Assembly: GCA_017458225.1 (NCBI GenBank)
Contig: JAFTFX010000006.1
Span: forward strand, 1-64,000
Length of the DNA stretch: 64,000 nt
Reading direction: 5' to 3'
Source: Prevotella sp.
Lineage (GTDB): Bacteria > Bacteroidota > Bacteroidia > Bacteroidales > Bacteroidaceae
The translations under genes were made by a program, and so were the position numbers. The notes under the pieces are model-generated. The model ran no database searches. It had not been told where the DNA came from and saw only the letters and a program-made list of their open reading frames with translations. Below, in pieces: positions 47,458-57,616 of this stretch. Each line of letters opens with the position of its first letter. The stretch's first letter is position 1.

Positions 47458-48201
47458 ATGAAATTCATCGCAATCATTCCTGCCCGCTACGCTTCGACGC
47501 GCTTTCCGGGCAAACCCCTTGCAATGCTGGACGGCAAGACCGTCATTCAGCGAGTTTACGAACAGGCTGTCAAAGTGCTTGAAGAAGCCTACGTGGCTAC
47601 CGACGACGAACGCATCTACGAAGCCGTTGAAGCCTTTGGAGGCAAGGCCGTAATGACCTCGCCGAACCACAAGAGCGGCACAGACCGCATTCAAGAGGCC
47701 GCCATGAAGATAGGCACCGATGCCGATGTCATCATCAACATTCAGGGCGACGAGCCTTTCATCCATCCCTCACAGCTTTCTACTGTCAAGTCGCTCTTCG
47801 ACGATCCTCGCACCCAGATAGCAACACTGGGCAAACCTTTCGAGAGCATCGAAGCCGCAGAGAATCCCAACTCACCGAAAATTGTGACCGATATTGACGG
47901 CTATGCCATGTATTTTAGCCGTTCCGTCATTCCCTTCATACGCGGCAAAGAGCGTGCAGAATGGACACAGTCGTTCCCGTTCCTGAAGCACATTGGCCTC
48001 TATGCCTATCGCCGCGAGGTGCTCGCTGCTGTCACCAAGTTGCCACAGAGTCCGCTGGAACTGGCCGAGAGTCTGGAGCAGCTGCGCTGGTTGCAGAACG
48101 GCTACCGCATCAAGGTAGGCATCACGGAGACAGAAACCGTAGGCATCGACACCCCTGAGGACCTGCAGCGAGCTGAGGAATTCCTTCGCACGAGGAAATA
48201 G
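47458..48201 (+). CDS. kdsB: 3-deoxy-manno-octulosonate cytidylyltransferase
   Basis: KdsB activates Kdo as CMP-Kdo for the lipopolysaccharide inner core. The 247-residue protein has the nucleotidyltransferase motif IIPARYASTRFPGKPLA at its N-terminus, NIQGDEPFIHP near 98 (metal-binding Asp) and the C-terminal IGITETETVGIDTPEDL typical of KdsB. The ATG at 47458 is chosen; the open frame to 47389 passes through the promoter. It opens the lipid A/cell-envelope cluster. Confidence 0.95.
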   Translation: MKFIAIIPARYASTRFPGKPLAMLDGKTVIQRVYEQAVKVLEEAYVATDDERIYEAVEAFGGKAVMTSPNHKSGTDRIQEAAMKIGTDADVIINIQGDEPFIHPSQLSTVKSLFDDPRTQIATLGKPFESIEAAENPNSPKIVTDIDGYAMYFSRSVIPFIRGKERAEWTQSFPFLKHIGLYAYRREVLAAVTKLPQSPLELAESLEQLRWLQNGYRIKVGITETETVGIDTPEDLQRAEEFLRTRK

Positions 48202-48226
48202 ATTGTGAGAGAACAGTCAGAACCGT

Positions 48227-49447
48227 ATGAACGACTCGAAAATCATTAACGACCCCGTCTTCGGCTTTATCAAGATACCACGCGGATTGCTCTACGACAT
48301 TGTGCGCCATCCGCTCATGCAGCGACTGAACCGCATCAACCAGTTAGGCCTGGCTTCAGTGGTCTATCCAGGTGCTCGCCACACGCGCTTTCAGCACTCC
48401 CTGGGAGCCTTCCACCTGATGAGCGAGGCCATCATCAGTTTGCAGCAGAAAGGACTGTTCATCTTCGACAGCGAAGCCGAAGCCGTTGAAGCCGCCATCC
48501 TGATGCACGACATCGGTCATGGGCCTTTCTCGCACGTATTGGAGAACACCCTTATTAGCGGCATTTCCCACGAAGAGATTTCGCTGCTGATGATGGAACA
48601 AATCAACCGCGACTTGGGCGGACAGCTCAATCTGGCCATCAGCATCTTTAAAGACGAATATCCCAAACGGTTCCTGCACCAGCTGATCAGTTCACAACTG
48701 GATATGGACCGCCTCGACTACCTCAGGCGCGACTCGTTTTTTACTGGCGTTACTGAGGGCAACATCGGCTCGGCTCGCATCATCAAGATGCTCAATGTGG
48801 TCGACGACCGTTTGGTGGTGGAACAAAAAGGCATCTATTCGCTGGAGAACTACCTGACCACTCGGCGGCTGATGTACTGGCAGGTATATCTGCACAAGAC
48901 GGCGGTGGGCTACGAGAAAGTGCTGGTCAACATGCTTCGGCGAGCCAAACACTTGTGCCGTCAGGGCGAGCAGCTGTTCGCCTCGCCTGCCCTCGCTTAC
49001 TTCCTGCAGAACGATGTGGATGCCAAGTGGTTCGAAAAGCACGAAGAAGCCCTCCAGATGTATGAAGAACTGGACGACAGCGACTTGTGGAGCGCCATGA
49101 AAGCATGGAAGCACAGCAGCGACAAGATACTGGCCATGCTGGCTACCAACATGCTCGACCGCCGCATCTTCAAGGTGGAAGTGCTCGACGAGCCGCCTAC
49201 CGACGAAGAAATCGACCAGTTGCAAGAGCGCATAGCAAAGGCAACAGGCATTGAAAAACAGGATGCCCACTATCTGATGAGCCTGAACACCATCCAGAAA
49301 GACATGTATTCCGTTGACGACGATTCTATCGACATTCTCTACAAAGACGGTACGATAAAAGATATCTCAGAGGCCTCGGAAATACTGAATGTGGCTCTTC
49401 TTTCAAAAAAAATAAGAAAATATTACCTTTGTTATCATAGAATTTAA
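48227..49447 (+). CDS. HD-superfamily phosphohydrolase
   Basis: The 406-residue protein has the HD-domain metal motif HTRFQHSLGA (near residue 46) and AAILMHDIGHGPFSH (near 90), as in dNTPase/SAMHD1-like enzymes. It probably hydrolyses a nucleotide or phosphoester, substrate unknown. It lies 25 nt after kdsB and before lpxD, a layout common in Bacteroidetes envelope clusters. Its last codons overlap a TACCTTTG box (49424-49431). Confidence 0.88.
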   Translation: MNDSKIINDPVFGFIKIPRGLLYDIVRHPLMQRLNRINQLGLASVVYPGARHTRFQHSLGAFHLMSEAIISLQQKGLFIFDSEAEAVEAAILMHDIGHGPFSHVLENTLISGISHEEISLLMMEQINRDLGGQLNLAISIFKDEYPKRFLHQLISSQLDMDRLDYLRRDSFFTGVTEGNIGSARIIKMLNVVDDRLVVEQKGIYSLENYLTTRRLMYWQVYLHKTAVGYEKVLVNMLRRAKHLCRQGEQLFASPALAYFLQNDVDAKWFEKHEEALQMYEELDDSDLWSAMKAWKHSSDKILAMLATNMLDRRIFKVEVLDEPPTDEEIDQLQERIAKATGIEKQDAHYLMSLNTIQKDMYSVDDDSIDILYKDGTIKDISEASEILNVALLSKKIRKYYLCYHRI

Positions 49448-49457
49448 TTTTTTTTAT

Positions 49458-49465
49458 TACCTTTG
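49458..49465 (+). promoter_or_regulatory. -7 box of lpxD
   Basis: TACCTTTG at 49458-49465 lies 30 nt before the lpxD ATG. A second TACCTTTG (49424-49431) sits within the 3' end of the HD gene, so two tandem start sites are possible. Neither has a clear TTTG -33 box at the usual distance. Confidence 0.55.
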
Positions 49466-49495
49466 CACACATTAAAACATTATAAACGTTAAAAA

Positions 49496-50536
49496 ATGGA
49501 ATTTTCTGCCAAGCAAATTGCCGATTTTATCGGTGGCCACGTAGAAGGCGATGAAAACGCAAAGGTGCACACCTTTGCAAAAATCGAAGAAGGACAGCCA
49601 GGAGCCATTTCGTTCCTCTCTAATCCCAAATACACACATTTTCTTTACGAGACAAAATCGACCATCGTGCTTGTCAACGACGATCTGCAGTTGGAGAAAG
49701 AAGTTTCTGCAACGCTTATCCGAGTGAAAAATGCCTATGAGGCCGTAGCACGGCTGCTACAGCTCTATGAGTCGATGAAGCCGAAGAAGACAGGCATCGA
49801 TCCCTTGGCAAGCGTTTCGCCCAAGGCAAGCATCGGAAAGGATGTCTACGTAGGCGCCTTTGCCGTCATCGGCGACGGAGCCGTCATCGGCGATGGCTCG
49901 CAGATTTATCCGCATGTGGTCATCGGCGACCAAGCAAAGCTGGGCAACAACTGTCTGATCTATGCCAACGTCACCATCTATCACGATTGCAAGATAGGCA
50001 ACAACGTAACCATTCATGCCGGAAGCGTGATTGGTGCCGACGGCTTCGGCTTTGCTCCGAACGTTGAGGGCTACGAGAAGATTCCGCAGATAGGCATCGT
50101 CATCATTGAGGACAACGTGGAAATTGGTGCCAACACTTGCATCGACCGTTCAACGATGGGAGCCACCATCGTACACAAGGGCGTAAAGCTGGACAACCTT
50201 ATTCAGATCGCCCACAACTGCGAGGTTGGCGAAAACACCGTGATGTCGGCACAAGTGGGATTGGCCGGTTCAACAAAAGTTGGCTCATGGTGCATGTTTG
50301 GCGGTCAGGTAGGTCTTTCCGGCCACATCACGATTGGCGATCACGTCAACCTGGGGGGCCAGTCGGGCATCCACAGTTCACTGAAATCGAACCAGACACT
50401 CATCGGTTCGCCAGCCATCGAACCCACCAATTTCTTCAAGTCGAGTGCCATCTTCCGCAAGTTGCCCGACCTTTACAAAGAGATCTACACCCTGCGCAAG
50501 GAACTCGACGAACTGAAGAGCAACAGTGCAAAATAA
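49496..50536 (+). CDS. lpxD: UDP-3-O-acylglucosamine N-acyltransferase
   Basis: LpxD adds the second acyl chain in lipid A synthesis. The 346-residue protein has an N-terminal uridine-binding domain (about 1-100) and a left-handed beta-helix of hexapeptide repeats (about 105-320: [20 protein letters not shown] and similar). The catalytic His lies in the [13 protein letters not shown] segment. A C-terminal helix ends the protein. It has its own promoter and is followed by lpxC-fabZ after 41 nt. Confidence 0.95.
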   Translation: MEFSAKQIADFIGGHVEGDENAKVHTFAKIEEGQPGAISFLSNPKYTHFLYETKSTIVLVNDDLQLEKEVSATLIRVKNAYEAVARLLQLYESMKPKKTGIDPLASVSPKASIGKDVYVGAFAVIGDGAVIGDGSQIYPHVVIGDQAKLGNNCLIYANVTIYHDCKIGNNVTIHAGSVIGADGFGFAPNVEGYEKIPQIGIVIIEDNVEIGANTCIDRSTMGATIVHKGVKLDNLIQIAHNCEVGENTVMSAQVGLAGSTKVGSWCMFGGQVGLSGHITIGDHVNLGGQSGIHSSLKSNQTLIGSPAIEPTNFFKSSAIFRKLPDLYKEIYTLRKELDELKSNSAK

Positions 50537-50577
50537 GCACTCAGCCAATACGACACATTTCATAAATCTTTATACTT

Positions 50578-51963
50578 ATGATGAAACAAAAAACTCTGAA
50601 AGGCAGTTTTTCACTCTGCGGAAAAGGCCTTCACACAGGACTCAGTCTTACAGTGACTTTCAATCCTGCACCTGAGAATCACGGTTATAAAATACAACGT
50701 ATCGACTTAGAAGGCATGCCTGTTATCGATGCCGTTGCCGAGAACGTTACCGACACACAGCGCGGCACCGTGCTTTCGAAGGGAGACGCAAGAGTATCTA
50801 CCGTTGAGCACGGACTTTCAGCTCTCTATGCACTGGGGGTCGATAACTGTCTGATACAGGTGAACGGTCCTGAGTTCCCCATCTTGGACGGAAGCGCTAT
50901 CCAGTATGTTGAGAAAATACAGGAAATCGGCATCGAGGAGCAGAATGCGCCCAAAGACTGGTATATCATTCGCAAGAAGATAGAGGTGAAAGACGAGGCT
51001 ACCGGCTCGTGCATCACCATTCTGCCCGATGAAGAGTTCTCGCTGACCACGATGTGCTCGTTCGAGTCGAAGTTCATCAACAGTCAGTTTGCCACACTCG
51101 ACGACGTGAAGAGCTATGCCACCGAGATAGCTCCTGCCCGCACCTTCGTCTTCGTTCGCGACATCGAGCCCCTGTTGCAGGCCAACCTGATCAAGGGTGG
51201 CGACCTCGACAACGCTATTGTGATGTACGAGCGCCAGATTTCGCAGGAGCAGCTGGACAAACTGGCCGACATGCTGCATGTGGAGCATCGCGATGCCACC
51301 GAGCTTGGCTATATTCAGCACAAGCCGCTGGTGTGGGAGAACGAGTGCACACGCCACAAGCTGCTCGACATTATTGGTGATATGGCCCTCATCGGCAAGC
51401 CTATCAAGGGCCGCATCATTGCCACACGTCCAGGCCACACCATCAACAACAAGTTCGCCCGTCAGATGCGTGCCGAGATTCGTAAGCACGAGATTCAAGC
51501 GCCTGCTTACGATCCGAACGACGAACCCATCATGGACGTGAACCGCATTCGCGAACTGCTCCCCCACCGCTATCCCATGCAGCTGGTCGACAAGGTGATT
51601 GCCTTAGGTCCCAACAGCATTGTCGGTGTGAAGAACATCACGTCGAACGAGCCATTCTTCCAAGGACACTTCCCGCAAGAGCCCGTTATGCCAGGTGTGC
51701 TGCAGATTGAGGCAATGGCCCAGTGCGGCGGATTGCTCGTACTGAACACCGTCGAAGAGCCTGAGCGCTGGAGCACCTACTTCATGAAGATTGACGGCGT
51801 GAAGTTCCGCCAGAAGGTTGTTCCTGGAGACACGCTGCTCTTCAAGGTAGAGCTGCTGGCACCGCTGCGTCACGGCATTTCTTCAATGAAGGGCTATGCC
51901 TTCGTGGGCGACCACATCGTGTCAGAGGCAAGTTTCACAGCACAGATTGTTAAGAACAAGTAA
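50578..51963 (+). CDS. LpxC-FabZ fusion: UDP-3-O-acyl-GlcNAc deacetylase / 3-hydroxyacyl-ACP dehydratase
   Basis: The 461-residue protein joins two enzymes. LpxC (about 1-300) is the zinc deacetylase that commits to lipid A; zinc-binding His are in VEHGLSALYALG and RHKLLDIIGDMAL. FabZ (about 315-461) dehydrates 3-hydroxyacyl-ACP in fatty acid synthesis; its catalytic region LLPHRYPMQLVDKV and QGHFPQEPVMPGVLQIEAMAQ are intact. Both use 3-hydroxyacyl-ACP-derived intermediates at the branch point, which explains the fusion, common in Bacteroidetes. The start may be the first or second Met. Confidence 0.95.
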   Translation: MMKQKTLKGSFSLCGKGLHTGLSLTVTFNPAPENHGYKIQRIDLEGMPVIDAVAENVTDTQRGTVLSKGDARVSTVEHGLSALYALGVDNCLIQVNGPEFPILDGSAIQYVEKIQEIGIEEQNAPKDWYIIRKKIEVKDEATGSCITILPDEEFSLTTMCSFESKFINSQFATLDDVKSYATEIAPARTFVFVRDIEPLLQANLIKGGDLDNAIVMYERQISQEQLDKLADMLHVEHRDATELGYIQHKPLVWENECTRHKLLDIIGDMALIGKPIKGRIIATRPGHTINNKFARQMRAEIRKHEIQAPAYDPNDEPIMDVNRIRELLPHRYPMQLVDKVIALGPNSIVGVKNITSNEPFFQGHFPQEPVMPGVLQIEAMAQCGGLLVLNTVEEPERWSTYFMKIDGVKFRQKVVPGDTLLFKVELLAPLRHGISSMKGYAFVGDHIVSEASFTAQIVKNK

Positions 51964-52012
51964 CGTTTATATTGCACAGTTACTAAAGAATAAACAACAA
52001 AACGAACTCAGA

Positions 52013-52783
52013 ATGAATACAATACATCCACTCGCAGTTGTTGCTCCTGAAGCAAAAATCGGCGACGGCAACTTCATCGGTCCTTTCTGCGTCATCAACA
52101 AAGACGTGGTCATCGGCGACAACAACAAGTTCTATAACAGCGTGACCGTTCACGACGGAGCACGCATCGGCAACGGCAACGAATTCTTCCCTGGTGCCAG
52201 CATCTCCACTAAGCCCCAAGACTTGAAGTTCAAGGGCGAGATTACCACTGCCGAGATTGGCGACAACAACTCCATTCGCGAGAATGTCACCATCAGTCGT
52301 GGTACGGCTTCGAAGGGAAAGACCGTTGTGGGTTCCGGCAATCTGCTGATGGAGAACATGCATGTGGCTCACGACTGCGTTATCGGCAACGGATGCATCA
52401 TCGGCAACTCAACGAAGTTTGCCGGCGAAGTGGTTGTCGACGACAATGCCATCATCTCTGCCGAAGTGCTCATTCACCAATTTAATAATATAGGCGGATA
52501 CGTAATGGTGCAAGGCGGCAGCCGCACCAGTCAGGACATTCCTCCCTACGTCATTGCAGGCAAGGAGCCCATCCGCTTTGCCGGCGTGAACCTCATTGGC
52601 CTGCGCCGTCGCGGATTCAGCAACGAGACCATTGAGATGATACACGACACCTACCGCATCATCTATGCCAGCAGTGTGCTGAAAGACGGCATCAACGAAG
52701 CCAGGATGAAATATCCTGAATCGAAAGAAGTGGAGTACATCTGCTCGTTCATTGAAAATTCGAAACGCGGAATTATCCGATAA
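52013..52783 (+). CDS. lpxA: UDP-GlcNAc acyltransferase
   Basis: LpxA makes UDP-3-O-acyl-GlcNAc, the first step of lipid A synthesis. The 256-residue protein has a left-handed beta-helix (about 1-185), the catalytic His in [13 protein letters not shown] near residue 125, and a helical C-terminus. The ATG at 52013 is chosen because the open frame upstream overlaps lpxC-fabZ. The stop (TAA at 52781-52783) overlaps the inferred start of miaA. Confidence 0.95.
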   Translation: MNTIHPLAVVAPEAKIGDGNFIGPFCVINKDVVIGDNNKFYNSVTVHDGARIGNGNEFFPGASISTKPQDLKFKGEITTAEIGDNNSIRENVTISRGTASKGKTVVGSGNLLMENMHVAHDCVIGNGCIIGNSTKFAGEVVVDDNAIISAEVLIHQFNNIGGYVMVQGGSRTSQDIPPYVIAGKEPIRFAGVNLIGLRRRGFSNETIEMIHDTYRIIYASSVLKDGINEARMKYPESKEVEYICSFIENSKRGIIR

Positions 52784-53682
52784 CATCTACGAAGACACTT
52801 ATTGTCATAACAGGCCCTACAGCTGTTGGCAAGACTGACTTGTGTATTGAAGTCGCCCAGCATTTCGGCATTCCCATCATCAATGCCGATTCGCGACAGA
52901 TTTACCGAGAGCTACAGATAGGAACGGCCGCACCCACCCAGGAACAACTGCGGCAGGTGCGGCACTTCTTTGTAGGCACGCTAGGTATCAACGACTACTA
53001 CAGCGCCTCGATGTATGAAGAACAGGTCATGCAGTTGCTCAGCCAGCTATTTGCCACCAGCGACTATGCCCTGCTGAGTGGCGGCAGTATGATGTATATC
53101 GATGCTGTATGCAACGGCATTGATGACATTCCCACCGTCGACGAAGCCACACGCACACTCCTGAAACAGCGACTTGCCAATGAAGGACTGCCCACGCTCT
53201 GCGAAGAGCTGCAAAGACTCGACCCTGAGTACTATGAGATTGTTGACAAGCAAAATCCGCGCCGCGTCGTTCATGCCCTTGAAATCTGCCTGATGACCGG
53301 CACCACCTACACTTCATTCAGAAAACAGGAAAAGAAAGCGCGCCCCTTCCGCATCGTGAAGATAGGTCTAAACCGGCCGCGCGAAGAGCTCTACCAGCGC
53401 ATCAACCAGCGCGTCGACCTGATGATGGAGCAAGGCCTGCTGGTGGAAGCCCAAGGGCTCTATCCGAAACGGGAGTGCAATGCCTTGAACACCGTCGGCT
53501 ACAAAGAGATGTTTGCCTATCTCGATGGTCAATGGCCGTTGGAAGAAGCCGTAGAACGACTTAAGGGAAACACCCGTCGCTATGCACGCAAGCAGCTGAC
53601 GTGGTATAAGAAAGACCCCTGCGTCGTGTGGTTCTCGCCTGAAGAAAAAGAACAAATCATCAATTACCTTTCATCCTTATGA
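52780..53682 (+). CDS. miaA: tRNA dimethylallyltransferase (non-canonical start inferred)
   Basis: MiaA transfers the dimethylallyl group to A37 of tRNAs. The P-loop [11 protein letters not shown] is encoded at 52807-52839 and the family motif [11 protein letters not shown] follows. No ATG, GTG or TTG lies in frame between the stop at 52753 and the P-loop; the first canonical codon (TTG, 52840) would delete the essential P-loop. I therefore infer an ATA start at 52780, overlapping the lpxA stop as ATAA, which gives 300 residues, the usual length. The ORF ends in an ATGA overlap with the PBP gene. A G-to-A change in an ancestral ATG is the simplest explanation; a sequencing error is possible. 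Confidence 0.75.
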   Translation: MTSTKTLIVITGPTAVGKTDLCIEVAQHFGIPIINADSRQIYRELQIGTAAPTQEQLRQVRHFFVGTLGINDYYSASMYEEQVMQLLSQLFATSDYALLSGGSMMYIDAVCNGIDDIPTVDEATRTLLKQRLANEGLPTLCEELQRLDPEYYEIVDKQNPRRVVHALEICLMTGTTYTSFRKQEKKARPFRIVKIGLNRPREELYQRINQRVDLMMEQGLLVEAQGLYPKRECNALNTVGYKEMFAYLDGQWPLEEAVERLKGNTRRYARKQLTWYKKDPCVVWFSPEEKEQIINYLSSL

Positions 53683-56021
53683 GAACAAAACCCTGGTACG
53701 TGAAGATTCTCGCCGGCTTGCTGGCCCTCATCCTTCTCTTCGTTGTCTACCTGCTGGCCGTAGACAATAATTTCCTGTGGCTCTTCGGCAAGTCGCCCAG
53801 CATGCAGACTGTGAAGAACACCCGTCCGGCACAGGCCTCCGAGATCTATAGTGCCGACAGTGTACTGATAGGAAAGTTCTTCAGCGAGAACCGCACCCCA
53901 GTATCGTTCGACGAAGTAAGCCCCATCTTCTGGCGAGCACTCATCGACACCGAAGACGAACGTTTCTTCCGTCATTTCGGCATCGACTTCCAAGCCTTCT
54001 TTGCTGCGCTGAAAGACTATCTGGTTCACCACGACGCACGAGGAGCCTCGACCATCACCCAGCAGTTGGCCAAGAACCTCTTTCGCGTCAGAACGGAATA
54101 TTCCACTGGCTTGCTGGGAAATCTGCCCGGTCTGAAGATGCTCATCATGAAGAGTAAGGAGTGGATCACTGCGGTCAAGCTGGAAGCCAACTTCTCCAAG
54201 GAAGAAATACTCACCATGTATGCCAACACTGTCGATTTCGGCTCTAACTCGTTTGGCATCAAGACCGCCTGCAAAACCTATTTCGGCATCACGCCACAAC
54301 AGCTCACCCCCGATCAGGCAGCCATTCTGGTGGGCATGCTGAAAGCCACCACCTACTACAATCCCCGATTGCATCCTGAAAACAGCAAGAAGCGCCGCAA
54401 CACCGTGCTCGACCTGATGCTACAGCATGGCGACATTGACCGTCAGCAATGCGACTCGCTGAAGATGAAGGACATCGAGCTCGACTATAGCGTTGAGAAC
54501 GCCTACGACGGGCAAGCCACCTATTTCCGCAACGAGATAGCCAACTATCTGCACGACTGGTGCAAGGAGACGGGAGTAGACCTCTATACCGATGGATTGA
54601 AAATCTACACAACCGTCGACACCCGCATGCAGCACTATGCCGAAGAAGCCGCATGGACACAGATGAAGCTCATTCAGCAACGCTTCAACGACCACTGGGG
54701 ACACATCAACCCCTGGCAGAACGAGCGCCATCAGGAAATTCCCAACTTCATTGAGAACATAGCCAAGCGACTGCCCGTCTATAAATACCTGCAGAAGAAG
54801 TTCCCCGAAGCCCCCGACTCCGTCGACTTCTATCTCAACCAGCCGCACCCCGTGAAGCTGTTCAGCTATGAGGGCGACTTCACCGCCGAGATGTCTACCC
54901 TCGATTCCATACGCTACATGGAGCACTTCATGCATTGCGGCTTCGTAGCTATGGAGACTGCCACAGGGCACGTCAAAGCATGGGTGGGCGACGTAGACTT
55001 CGACACGTGGAAATATGACAAGGTGACCGCCATGCGCCAGCCGGGCTCCACTTTCAAACTCTTCGTCTATACCGAAGCCATGAATCAAGGCCTCACCCCT
55101 TGCGACCGCAAGCTGGACTCTTACTTCTCCATGAAAGTCTATGACGCTGAGCAAAAGAAGGAAGTGCTCTGGGCACCCACCAATGCCAACGGATATTTCT
55201 CGGATATGGAGATGCCACTGAAGTCGGCCTTTGCCCAAAGCATCAACTCCGTGGCCGTCAAACTGGGCCAGGAACTCGGCATCGACCGTATTGCGCAGAC
55301 AGCCCACAAAATGGGCATCAAGAGTAAGCTCGACGAGACTCCCTCGCTGGCTCTCGGTTCGAGCGATGTCAACCTGCTGGAACTGGTAAACGCCTATTCA
55401 ACGGCTGTCAACGACGGTAAATATCACGACCCCGTTCTCGTGACACGCATTCTCGATCGCGACGGCAACCTCATTTATAGCGAGCAGGCCGAACAGCAGC
55501 AGGTGATACCCCAGCGCTCAGCCATTCTCATGCAGCAGATGCTGATGGCCGGCATGCGCGAGCGCGGAGGCACCAGCATGAACATGTGGACCTATGTGCG
55601 CAATTTCTCCGACACCGAGTTCGGCGGCAAGACGGGCACCTCCAACAACCACTCTGATGCCTGGTTCGTCGGCGTGTGCCCGAAGCTCGTCTGCGGCGCA
55701 TGGGTCGGCGGCGAATACCGCGCCATCCACTTCCGCACCGGACAACTGGGACAAGGATCGCGAACAGCCCTCCCCATCTGTGGATCATTCTACGAGAAAG
55801 TGCTCAGCGACCCAGCTTTCAAAAACTATCGCGGCAAGTTCAATCCTCCTGCCGGCAACGACATCCGTCCAGAGTCCTATCAGTGCTCGGGCGTGTACTT
55901 CGACCCCACCGACAGCATCAGCTCCGACAGCCTCGGAAATTGGAATGTAAGGACCGAATTTGGCAACGAAGAAAGCAGCGATTCAATTGTGCACCCACAC
56001 AATGATTTAAATCAAAAATAA
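53679..56021 (+). CDS. Class A penicillin-binding protein (bifunctional transglycosylase-transpeptidase)
   Basis: The 780-residue protein polymerises and cross-links peptidoglycan. It has an N-terminal transmembrane helix (about 9-29), a GT51 transglycosylase domain (about 70-245; catalytic Glu in [12 protein letters not shown], and [14 protein letters not shown]), a linker and a penicillin-binding transpeptidase domain (about 400-740). That last domain shows SxxK in PGSTFKLF, SxN in SINSVAVKL and KTGTS in GGKTGTSNN. It is coupled to miaA by a 4-nt overlap. An Asp/Ser-rich tail ends the protein. Confidence 0.93.
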   Translation: MRTKPWYVKILAGLLALILLFVVYLLAVDNNFLWLFGKSPSMQTVKNTRPAQASEIYSADSVLIGKFFSENRTPVSFDEVSPIFWRALIDTEDERFFRHFGIDFQAFFAALKDYLVHHDARGASTITQQLAKNLFRVRTEYSTGLLGNLPGLKMLIMKSKEWITAVKLEANFSKEEILTMYANTVDFGSNSFGIKTACKTYFGITPQQLTPDQAAILVGMLKATTYYNPRLHPENSKKRRNTVLDLMLQHGDIDRQQCDSLKMKDIELDYSVENAYDGQATYFRNEIANYLHDWCKETGVDLYTDGLKIYTTVDTRMQHYAEEAAWTQMKLIQQRFNDHWGHINPWQNERHQEIPNFIENIAKRLPVYKYLQKKFPEAPDSVDFYLNQPHPVKLFSYEGDFTAEMSTLDSIRYMEHFMHCGFVAMETATGHVKAWVGDVDFDTWKYDKVTAMRQPGSTFKLFVYTEAMNQGLTPCDRKLDSYFSMKVYDAEQKKEVLWAPTNANGYFSDMEMPLKSAFAQSINSVAVKLGQELGIDRIAQTAHKMGIKSKLDETPSLALGSSDVNLLELVNAYSTAVNDGKYHDPVLVTRILDRDGNLIYSEQAEQQQVIPQRSAILMQQMLMAGMRERGGTSMNMWTYVRNFSDTEFGGKTGTSNNHSDAWFVGVCPKLVCGAWVGGEYRAIHFRTGQLGQGSRTALPICGSFYEKVLSDPAFKNYRGKFNPPAGNDIRPESYQCSGVYFDPTDSISSDSLGNWNVRTEFGNEESSDSIVHPHNDLNQK

Positions 56022-56033
56022 TCACGAAAATAT

Positions 56034-56064
56034 TTGTCAATTAAGAAACTTTTGCATACCTTTG
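56034..56064 (+). promoter_or_regulatory. Strong promoter of a candidate small RNA
   Basis: TTTG (56034-56037) and TACCTTTG (56057-56064) are separated by 19 nt. No convincing gene follows before a terminator. Confidence 0.75.
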
Positions 56065-56067
56065 CCA

Positions 56068-56165
56068 CCGTTATCCTGAAAACAATCTTTTTACCTTAAA
56101 AGAACTAATACCTATTGAAGATGAAAGCGATTGTCTGTGAAGACCGTCGCTTTTGTGTTTTTTTA
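56068..56165 (+). ncRNA. Candidate small RNA of about 98 nt
   Basis: A transcript from the promoter above would start near 56068. It would end at an intrinsic terminator: AAAGCGA (56124-56130) pairs with TCGCTTT (56147-56153), the inner arms GTCT and AGAC close a GTGA tetraloop, and TGTGTTTTTTTA follows. The region before the stem is A/T-rich and unstructured. serS has its own promoter downstream, so this unit is independent. An ATG at 56121 opens a 41-codon frame with no recognisable product. It could also be a premature termination product. Confidence 0.6.
56124..56165 (+). terminator. Intrinsic terminator of the candidate small RNA
   Basis: The stem is described with the small RNA entry: 7 bp, a 2-nt interruption, 4 bp and a GNRA-type loop, followed by a T-rich tract. 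Confidence 0.8.
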
Positions 56166-56174
56166 CCTTTTATG

Positions 56175-56206
56175 TTTGGTTTTTCTATCAAATTAGTGTA
56201 CCTTTG
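56175..56206 (+). promoter_or_regulatory. Promoter of serS
   Basis: TTTG (56175-56178) and TACCTTTG (56199-56206) are separated by 20 nt. The leader to the ATG at 56274 is about 64 nt. Confidence 0.75.
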
Positions 56207-56273
56207 CACCACTTTTTACGTCTATTTACATTTTATATATATCTAAAGCAAACAATTCAATCAAAAAATACAT

Positions 56274-57593
56274 ATGCTTACACTAAAACTCATTACCGAG
56301 GAAACCGACCGCGTGATTCGCGGTCTTGAGAAGAAGCACTTCAAGGGTGCAAAAGAAGCCATCGAGCAGGTGCTCGCCGTCGACAAGAAGCGTCGCGAGT
56401 CGCAGCAGCAGCTCGACAAGAACCTGAACGAGCAGAAGCAGCAGTCGGGCCAGATAGGCCACCTGATGAAGGAAGGCAAGCGCCAGGAGGCCGAAGCCAT
56501 CAAGCAGCAGGTTGCCGCTCTGAAGGAGAGCTCCAAGCAGCTGGAAGACGATATGCAGCAGGCACAGGAGGAGATGACCCGTCTGCTCTGCCAGATACCC
56601 AATATTCCCTATGACGAAGTGCCCGAGGGTGCCACTGCCGAGGACAACCGCGTGGTGAAGAGCAACCTGAAGGAGTGCACGGCCGACGATACCGTAGGCA
56701 ACTGGAGCGTCAATCCCTCGCTGGGCATCGACAACCCCCTGCCCCACTGGGAACTGGCCAAGAAGTACAACCTCATCGACTTCGACCTGGGCGTGAAGAT
56801 CACTGGTGCCGGCTTCCCCGTCTACATCGGCAAGGGAGCCCGCCTGCAGCGCGCCCTCATTAACTTCTTCCTCGACGAGGCACGCGCTAGCGGCTATACC
56901 GAGATCATGCCGCCCACCGTTGTCAACGCCGCCTCTGGTTACGGCACCGGCCAGCTGCCCGACAAGGAAGGCCAGATGTATCACTGCGAGGTCGACGACT
57001 TCTATCTCATCCCCACCGCCGAGGTGCCCGTCACCAACATCTATCGCGACGTGATTCTCGACGAGAAAGACCTGCCCATCAAGAACTGCGCCTACACCGA
57101 GTGCTTCCGTCGCGAGGCCGGCTCGTATGGCAAGGACGTGCGTGGTCTGAACCGTCTGCACGAGTTCTCGAAGATTGAGATTGTGCGCATAGACAAGCCC
57201 GGACACTCTAAGGAGAGCCACAAGGAGATGTTGGCACACGTCGAGGGTCTGCTGAAGAAGCTCGAGCTGCCCTATCGCATTCTGTTGCTCTGCGGCGGCG
57301 ACCAGTCGTTCACCAGCAGCATCTGCTACGACTTCGAGGTATATTCCGAGGCACAGGGCCGCTGGCTCGAAGTGTCCAGCGTCAGCAATTTCGACACCTA
57401 TCAGGCCAACCGCCTGAAGTGCCGCTATCGTCGTGAGGACACCAAGAAGACCGAGCTCTGCCACACGCTGAACGGTTCGGCCCTTGCCCTTCCGCGCATC
57501 GTAGCCGCCCTGCTGGAGAACAACCAAACTGCCGAGGGCATCCGCATTCCGAAGGCACTGGTGCCCTACACAGGCTTCGAGCTGATTGACTAA
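56274..57593 (+). CDS. serS: Serine--tRNA ligase
   Basis: This class II synthetase charges tRNA-Ser. The 439-residue protein starts with a long antiparallel coiled coil (about 28-110) that grips the tRNA variable arm. The catalytic core has the class II motif 2 CFRREAGSYGKDVRGLNRLHEF (residues split as CFRREAG near 272 and RLHEF) and motif 3 with ALALPRIVAALLENN near the end. The GNAT gene starts 23 nt downstream. Confidence 0.96.
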   Translation: MLTLKLITEETDRVIRGLEKKHFKGAKEAIEQVLAVDKKRRESQQQLDKNLNEQKQQSGQIGHLMKEGKRQEAEAIKQQVAALKESSKQLEDDMQQAQEEMTRLLCQIPNIPYDEVPEGATAEDNRVVKSNLKECTADDTVGNWSVNPSLGIDNPLPHWELAKKYNLIDFDLGVKITGAGFPVYIGKGARLQRALINFFLDEARASGYTEIMPPTVVNAASGYGTGQLPDKEGQMYHCEVDDFYLIPTAEVPVTNIYRDVILDEKDLPIKNCAYTECFRREAGSYGKDVRGLNRLHEFSKIEIVRIDKPGHSKESHKEMLAHVEGLLKKLELPYRILLLCGGDQSFTSSICYDFEVYSEAQGRWLEVSSVSNFDTYQANRLKCRYRREDTKKTELCHTLNGSALALPRIVAALLENNQTAEGIRIPKALVPYTGFELID

Positions 57594-57616
57594 GAAACAG
57601 GACAAAAAGAGAAGTT

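Noticed and set aside
52840..53682. miaA beginning at TTG 52840
   Set aside because: This start removes the P-loop, which the enzyme needs; the upstream sequence encodes it in the same frame.
56121..56246. 41-codon open frame in the candidate small RNA region
   Set aside because: It crosses the terminator and the serS promoter and shows only low-complexity residues in its second half.
56283..57605. 440-codon open frame on the minus strand
   Set aside because: It is the antisense shadow of serS, with no domain and no promoter.
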